Part shown: positions 59,820 through 64,000 of the stretch, one piece after another
Position numbering within the stretch: position 1 is the first letter of the stretch
Layout of the letters: every line of letters begins with the position of its first letter
Assembly: GCA_033002965.1 (NCBI GenBank)
Contig: JAURVB010012434.1
Location: 46,382 to 110,381, forward strand
Direction: 5' to 3'
From: Piper betle
Taxonomy: Eukaryota; Streptophyta; Magnoliopsida; Piperales; Piperaceae
DNA: 64,000 nt
The notes under the pieces: model-generated
Seen by the model: the letters and a program-made list of their open reading frames with translations, nothing else
Databases searched by the model: none
What the model was told of the DNA's origin: nothing
Position numbers and translations under genes: made by a program

Positions 59820-59934
59820 TATATAAGACCGATTTAGATCGATTCAACTGAACTGATTTCTGATCATTTTTATGAATCGGTCCAATTTAGTGACCCTTCG
59901 AAAATTGATTCCGATTCCGATTTTTGTAACTATG
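59820..59934. mobile_element. Right-end fragment of an AATCGG-family hAT-type element
   Basis: ATATAAGACCGATTTAGATC and CCGATTCCGATTTTTGTAAC, ending CTATG, match the right arms of the elements at 55.1 and 56.1 kb. I could not find its left end or a target duplication. Confidence 0.6.
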
Positions 59935-59942
59935 GGCTATGT

Positions 59943-60390
59943 CTAGTAGATTGGTTTGGGCTGTTGGACACAAACACAGGTTCGACAAGTAGACGGACAG
60001 GACGAGTGAATTGGACTCAGCGTGACCGACGTGAATACGAGCAAGCAGAGTCGATGCAGGTATAGAGGTCCAATGGGACGGGCGGCGCCCATCACCCTAA
60101 AATGATGACTACGGTGCAGCTGGGATCAATGCCAGTCAAGATCGACGACCTTGACGATAAGGAAAATGATGGTAGTGGCAATTGAATCCAACAAACTAGC
60201 CGGCCAAAAAATAGTCCAAAAAGGGGCCGAATCGCCACCTGCGTCCCAAACCCCTTAACAAAAACCGCCTCTACGCCGTCTCTCGTCACAATCCGAGGCT
60301 GTGACGCACGCATAATAAACATTCTCCCAAACGCGTTTAGCGGTCCAGGAGGTCGGTTGGATACATATATATATATATATGCTGCCGAAT
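59943..60390. other. Spacer before duplication copy 2
   Basis: No gene seen. It does not resemble the sequence upstream of copy 1. A short TA run at about 60364-60380 precedes the duplicated segment. Confidence 0.5.
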
Positions 60391-60718
60391 GCAGAGGTGC
60401 GCTATCTCGTCTGAGTTGAGAGAACCCTAAAGAGGAGAGGCGAGGTGGGAAATCTCCTGATTCCAGCAACAAGGCTTCATCCCCTGTCACCGTCTCATTG
60501 TGAATGGTGGATCTCGACAACTCTTTGATGCGCCGACCCTCCCCAGGCTCACCACCCCGGGCCGCACCTGCTTTGCGGCGTCCCTCCTCCCCATCGTTCG
60601 GCGCTCGCTCCCAGTGCTGGTTCTACCGCTGCCTGGGCCTTGATCCCTGAAATTTCTCCGAGTTCCCAATCTTTGTTTGGTTTAAATTTAATTTTATTGG
60701 ATTGGAAAACTGAAAAAG

Positions 60719-61186
60719 ATGGTGTTGCAAAAGTCGAAGAAGCAAGCCGCGGCGAAAGATGTGGGCCGGTTTCTGATATCGGTGAGCGTGATCGGCAGCG
60801 TGGGCCCGCTGCGTTTCCTCGTGAAGGAGGAAGAGGTCGTGGCGGCGGTCATCAATACCGCGCTCAAATCCTATGCGCGGGAGGGCCGCTTGCCCGTCCT
60901 CGGAACCGATCTGAATGACTTCCAACTCTATTACGCCAACGCCGGCTCCGATGGTAAGCTCTGTTCGCCGCCGCCTCGTGTCACGCCGTTGTCGGCAACA
61001 TTTTTTTACTTCTGATTCGGTCTTGATTTGATGGTGTGATGTTTCTTGCTGATGGCAGCGTTGAGCCCGGTGGAGCGGATTCGTTCGAGCGGGCTAAGGA
61101 ACTTCGTGCTGTGCAAGAAGCAGCCGGTGGAGGGGACGCCGGCGGCGGTGGGGGTAAGGGGAGCAGCGGGTGGAGGGCGTGGCTGA
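60719..61186 (+). CDS. DUF7054 domain protein, copy 2 with frameshifted C-terminus
   Basis: Exon 1 60719-60953, intron 60954-61058, exon 2 61059-61186; 120 residues. The first 114 or so residues match copy 1 with few changes (GSVGPLRF for GSAGPLRF, RLPVLG for RFPVLG, FQLYYA for FLLYYA). In exon 2 copy 1 reads GCGGTGGCGGGTAAG and copy 2 reads GCGGTGGGGGTAAG. One lost base shifts the frame, so the conserved WRAWLNKSLSFKISSH tail is replaced by a short Gly/Arg-rich end and a TGA at 61184. The DUF7054 core, including the NFVLCKK motif, is kept, so a shortened protein could still be made. It could equally be an early pseudogene or an error in a G run. Confidence 0.75.
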
Positions 61187-63602
61187 ACAAGTCTCTGAGT
61201 TTCAAGATCTCTTCTCACTAGACTTGGATTTGGGTTTTGCTCAATCTAATTGCTCTGATGTGAAGGCAAGAATAATGATCCAACCTTTTTTTTTGGCAAA
61301 TTTCGTGGTCAGTTGTATATGTTTCTTTTTATATACTTGGCTGCAATTGGGAGTAATATCCAAAACGTTTGGGTTAATGCTTTATATTATTGTAAGTCTT
61401 TGTTTGGTATGAACTTTGTATTGTTATTGGGATGTCTTGCAAGTTTTATTGCTGGGAGATAATAAAATATTATACACATTGTAAAATAAAAATAAAATCA
61501 AAATGATATATTCTATAATTAATAACTCACCTATTTTGGCTAAGTTGAAATTTTTTATAAGACTTATTTGGACCGATTTAACTGAACCGATTCATGCTCG
61601 ATTCGATCTAATTCAATGAGTCCCTCAAAAATCGATTCGGACCCTGATTTTTATTTTTGTAACTATGAACGTATGTCTTGAACGGGTTCACCCACTTCCT
61701 CAAGTTCTTTACTTCAATTCAAGGATGTCATTGGTTGCTTCCTAGTTTTGTCCCATTCTTTGATGACGTGGTCACATGTATAACATCGTAATTTAATTAT
61801 TATTATTACTAAATATTAGACTAATTAGTAAGACATATTTAGTATTTTTGACTTGGATAATTTTTTCCCAAATTTTAAAAATATAATGGTAGATTATACA
61901 TTGAATAATTATGAAAAATGAATATTTGTATTTTATGTGGGTTGAAAAATTGAATCTATTCTGATACATATGACCTAAGGCCATCGATCAAGATTAAAAG
62001 GTCAAAGGGGTTATCTAAAAGGCAAGTGGACCGGGACGAGATTGGACTAACTGTAGGTTACTGATTGTTTTAATGTTGGATTTTCACTTATAATGATCCA
62101 CCTTTACTCGATTAACCAGCCAAAATGGTCGAATTTTGTCAAATATAATTAAGCGGGCAAATTTTGGTGACCTTTATGATTTAGTTATGGGTTAGAACAT
62201 GGCTAAAACGTTTTCTTGGGTTAGTAGAAGTCTCTTATCGAAGGATAATTATAGAAAGAGGCGAAGAGTGTAAGAGTATATAAGTACGTTAAGAGATTTG
62301 ACTTTTTTTAGCAAAAACCTTAATGGTTTCTCTTTCCTTGAACGTGACACTTCACTTCCTCCCTCATCCCAACGTTGTTCTTCATCAGTTTTGGCAGTTA
62401 AATGGATTTTGAGCCATGCTCAATAAAAAATTATCAAAGTAGAGTTTAATTCATCCATCATGACCATATTTATGTTGTGTTTTTATGTGAATCATATATA
62501 AACAAGTGTTTTGAAATTTTTGTTGTTAATATGATTATTTGATGTATGTACATCATAATTAGAATCGTAAACTTGATTATGATGGAGGAGATCGGGTTAA
62601 AGAATGTGTATATTGATTTTTGTGTTGTTTGATGCATAAAAGGATGAGTAAAAACTATGGAATTACATAATTTTATTTGTCAATGAACTTTCTAAACTCA
62701 TAATTTTAAAGTAAATAAGAGGTATATTAAGTTTCATCACATTCTTAGTACGTTTGAATAGTTTCTTCCAAACCCCTTGGTAAATTGTTAAGAATTGTTT
62801 AATTTAATTATATTTTAATAACAAATAATTGTAGGGTATGTAAAATTGAAAACCCTTTTAAAGAAATGCCACATTATATGATATGAAGTCATAAATATTT
62901 CAAGTTTAGCATTCATTTGGCCCCGGACCGAAATCACAAAACACGAAAAAACCTAATCCTATGTAGAGTGCCACAACATTCGTTAAAAATTTTGCAAGGA
63001 ATAACCCAATGGCGCAACACTCCAACTGGGACTTCAGCACTGCAAGTAGTGTTTATTTGATGTTTAATCTTTGTGTATGCCTTATATATAATTGTTTAAT
63101 GATTATATGACCCTAATTTTATATTAAATACATCTTGTGATGATGTTTAACATGTTGATTGAGGGGTGAATCATATATTGTCAAATGTACATGCATACAT
63201 GTACATTCTAGTCAGGTAGTGATGTGTAGCCTTGAATTTCATTCTTCCGACTGGGAGGGAGATAGCTAAGATGTTTTCAAGCTCAAGAGGCTTTTGATCA
63301 TATCCGTTTAATCATTATTTTGGGAGTTTTATGATCCTTTTATTGTTTACTATGTGATTAAATGGTTTTTTTGAATTGTGATTTGACGGTTATCAAGAAA
63401 TGTGAAACCTAATATATGCTACGAAATATATTTGAAAAGTAAACTAAAAACTAAAACACCTAGTTTTGATGTTTTTATAATACTAAGTTAAAGCAATGGC
63501 TAAGGCTTAGGCTTACCTTGTAATAAAAGAGAAATCGGTTCAACCAAAAGGTCATACCGATAAAACTTTTGGCATCCACAGTAGCCGTAGTTGGAAGGTT
63601 AT
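61187..63602. other. AT-rich 3' flank of DUF7054 copy 2
   Basis: No further gene. It is largely parallel to the flank of copy 1 and interrupted by the insertion at about 61440-61672. Confidence 0.55.
61440..61672. mobile_element. Insertion with AATCGG-family hAT arm, absent from copy 1
   Basis: Copy 1 has a single ATGTCTTG at 47520-47527. Copy 2 has two, at 61432-61439 and 61673-61680, enclosing about 233 bp whose right half (GACCGATTTAACTGAACCGA, then a GATTCGGACCCTG-like sequence and TTTTTGTAACTATG) matches the hAT family right arm. The left arm is missing or degenerate, so the true termini are uncertain. Confidence 0.65.
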
Positions 63603-64000
63603 TGTAACACAGCGTTCTAGTTCACCCATGAACTAACCTGAAATATCACCGGCAACCTAACCGTTTGCTATCGGTTAAGCTAACCCGGATCTCCCCTCGG
63701 TGTCTTAAAATGGTAGTGCAAGTATATGATATGTGAACGGATGTTTGGGTTCTAACATGGCCTTACATGCATGCCATGATATGCGATTGTGCACAGATAG
63801 AATAATCATGAAAACAGGTTCAAGAATAATATTTAAATAAAATAAAATGGCCCGAGTCTTTCCTAAAAGTGCCGTAACAAATACATTCCACAAGCTAAAT
63901 GTTCTTAGCATGTCACAAAATAATCTAAAACAATCTCAACATTCATACAACTTAGAAATCATCATTCCCATTTATTATGTGAGGCAAGTTCATGTGTGCA
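63603..64000 (-). mobile_element. Diverged LTR related to the LARD-like family, cut by window end
   Basis: Starts TGTAACAC and follows the family layout: a GAACTAACC-like inverted motif, CGGTTAAGCTAACCCGGATC, CTCGGTGTCTTAAAATGG, TCTAACATGG, then TTTCCTAAAAGTGCCG. Clearly related to, but more distant than, the other copies. Orientation is inferred from the family. The far end lies outside the window. Confidence 0.65.

Larger units (their letters stand above)
60391..63602. repeat. Segmental duplication, copy 2
   Basis: Direct-orientation copy of 46462-50335. Differences: an extra 230-240 bp near 61440-61672, about 130-150 bp of unique sequence near 63271-63425, and loss of (or failure to gain) the 960 bp at 49258-50216. 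The copy ends where a diverged LTR begins. Confidence 0.85.

Overview
This is a 64-kb piece of a flowering-plant nuclear genome. It is AT-rich with GT-AG introns. It carries four plant gene families and is dominated by LTR-retrotransposon remains, hAT-type DNA transposons and an Au-type SINE. I cannot name the species; family matches suggest a eudicot or other non-grass angiosperm.

Genes. (1) 12.3-18.7 kb, plus strand: an Enhancer-of-Polycomb-related chromatin protein of the EPCR1 (At4g32620) type, about 1,620 residues, with two reading-frame breaks near its N-terminus. Its upstream region lies in a 1.25-kb tandem duplication. (2) 20.0-23.6 kb, minus strand, converging on gene 1: a membrane-anchored GT4-family glycosyltransferase of the At1g75420/At1g19710 type in four coding exons, with one frame break in a G run. 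(3) 28.2-28.9 kb, minus: a single-exon DUF1635 protein. (4) 46.8-47.3 kb, plus: a two-exon DUF7054 (At4g22758-like) protein, repeated at 60.7-61.2 kb inside a segmental duplication of more than 3 kb. The second copy has a 1-nt deletion that replaces its C-terminus.

Transposons. One LTR family appears at least six times. 68-5971 is an old solo LTR with a younger solo LTR nested in it. 34.75-35.86 kb is an LTR fragment. 36.85-44.06 kb is a two-LTR element with a tRNA-iMet primer site and a polypurine tract but no gag-pol, so LARD-like. 50.76-53.69 kb is a solo LTR, and a related LTR enters at 63.6 kb. Several insertions have clear target-site duplications. The LARD-like element sits inside an old hAT element (36.08-45.93 kb) that keeps a broken BED-finger transposase start. 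About 510 bp of that hAT element is present on both sides of the LARD. Other hAT-type elements with 8-bp target duplications lie at 20.4, 30.05, 33.24, 33.9, 55.14 and 56.07 kb.

Layout: 0-6 kb nested LTRs; 6-9 kb AT-rich; 9-24.7 kb gene island; 24.7-28 kb AT-rich; 28-29 kb DUF1635 gene; 30-46 kb transposon nest; 46-50 kb duplication copy 1; 50.8-57.8 kb transposons; 60.4-63.6 kb duplication copy 2. The genes show no pathway link. The strongest leads are the mosaic LARD-like element with its 510-bp flank repeat, a small hAT family carrying a tRNA-like pol III promoter domain, and the DUF7054 duplication with a frameshifted copy.
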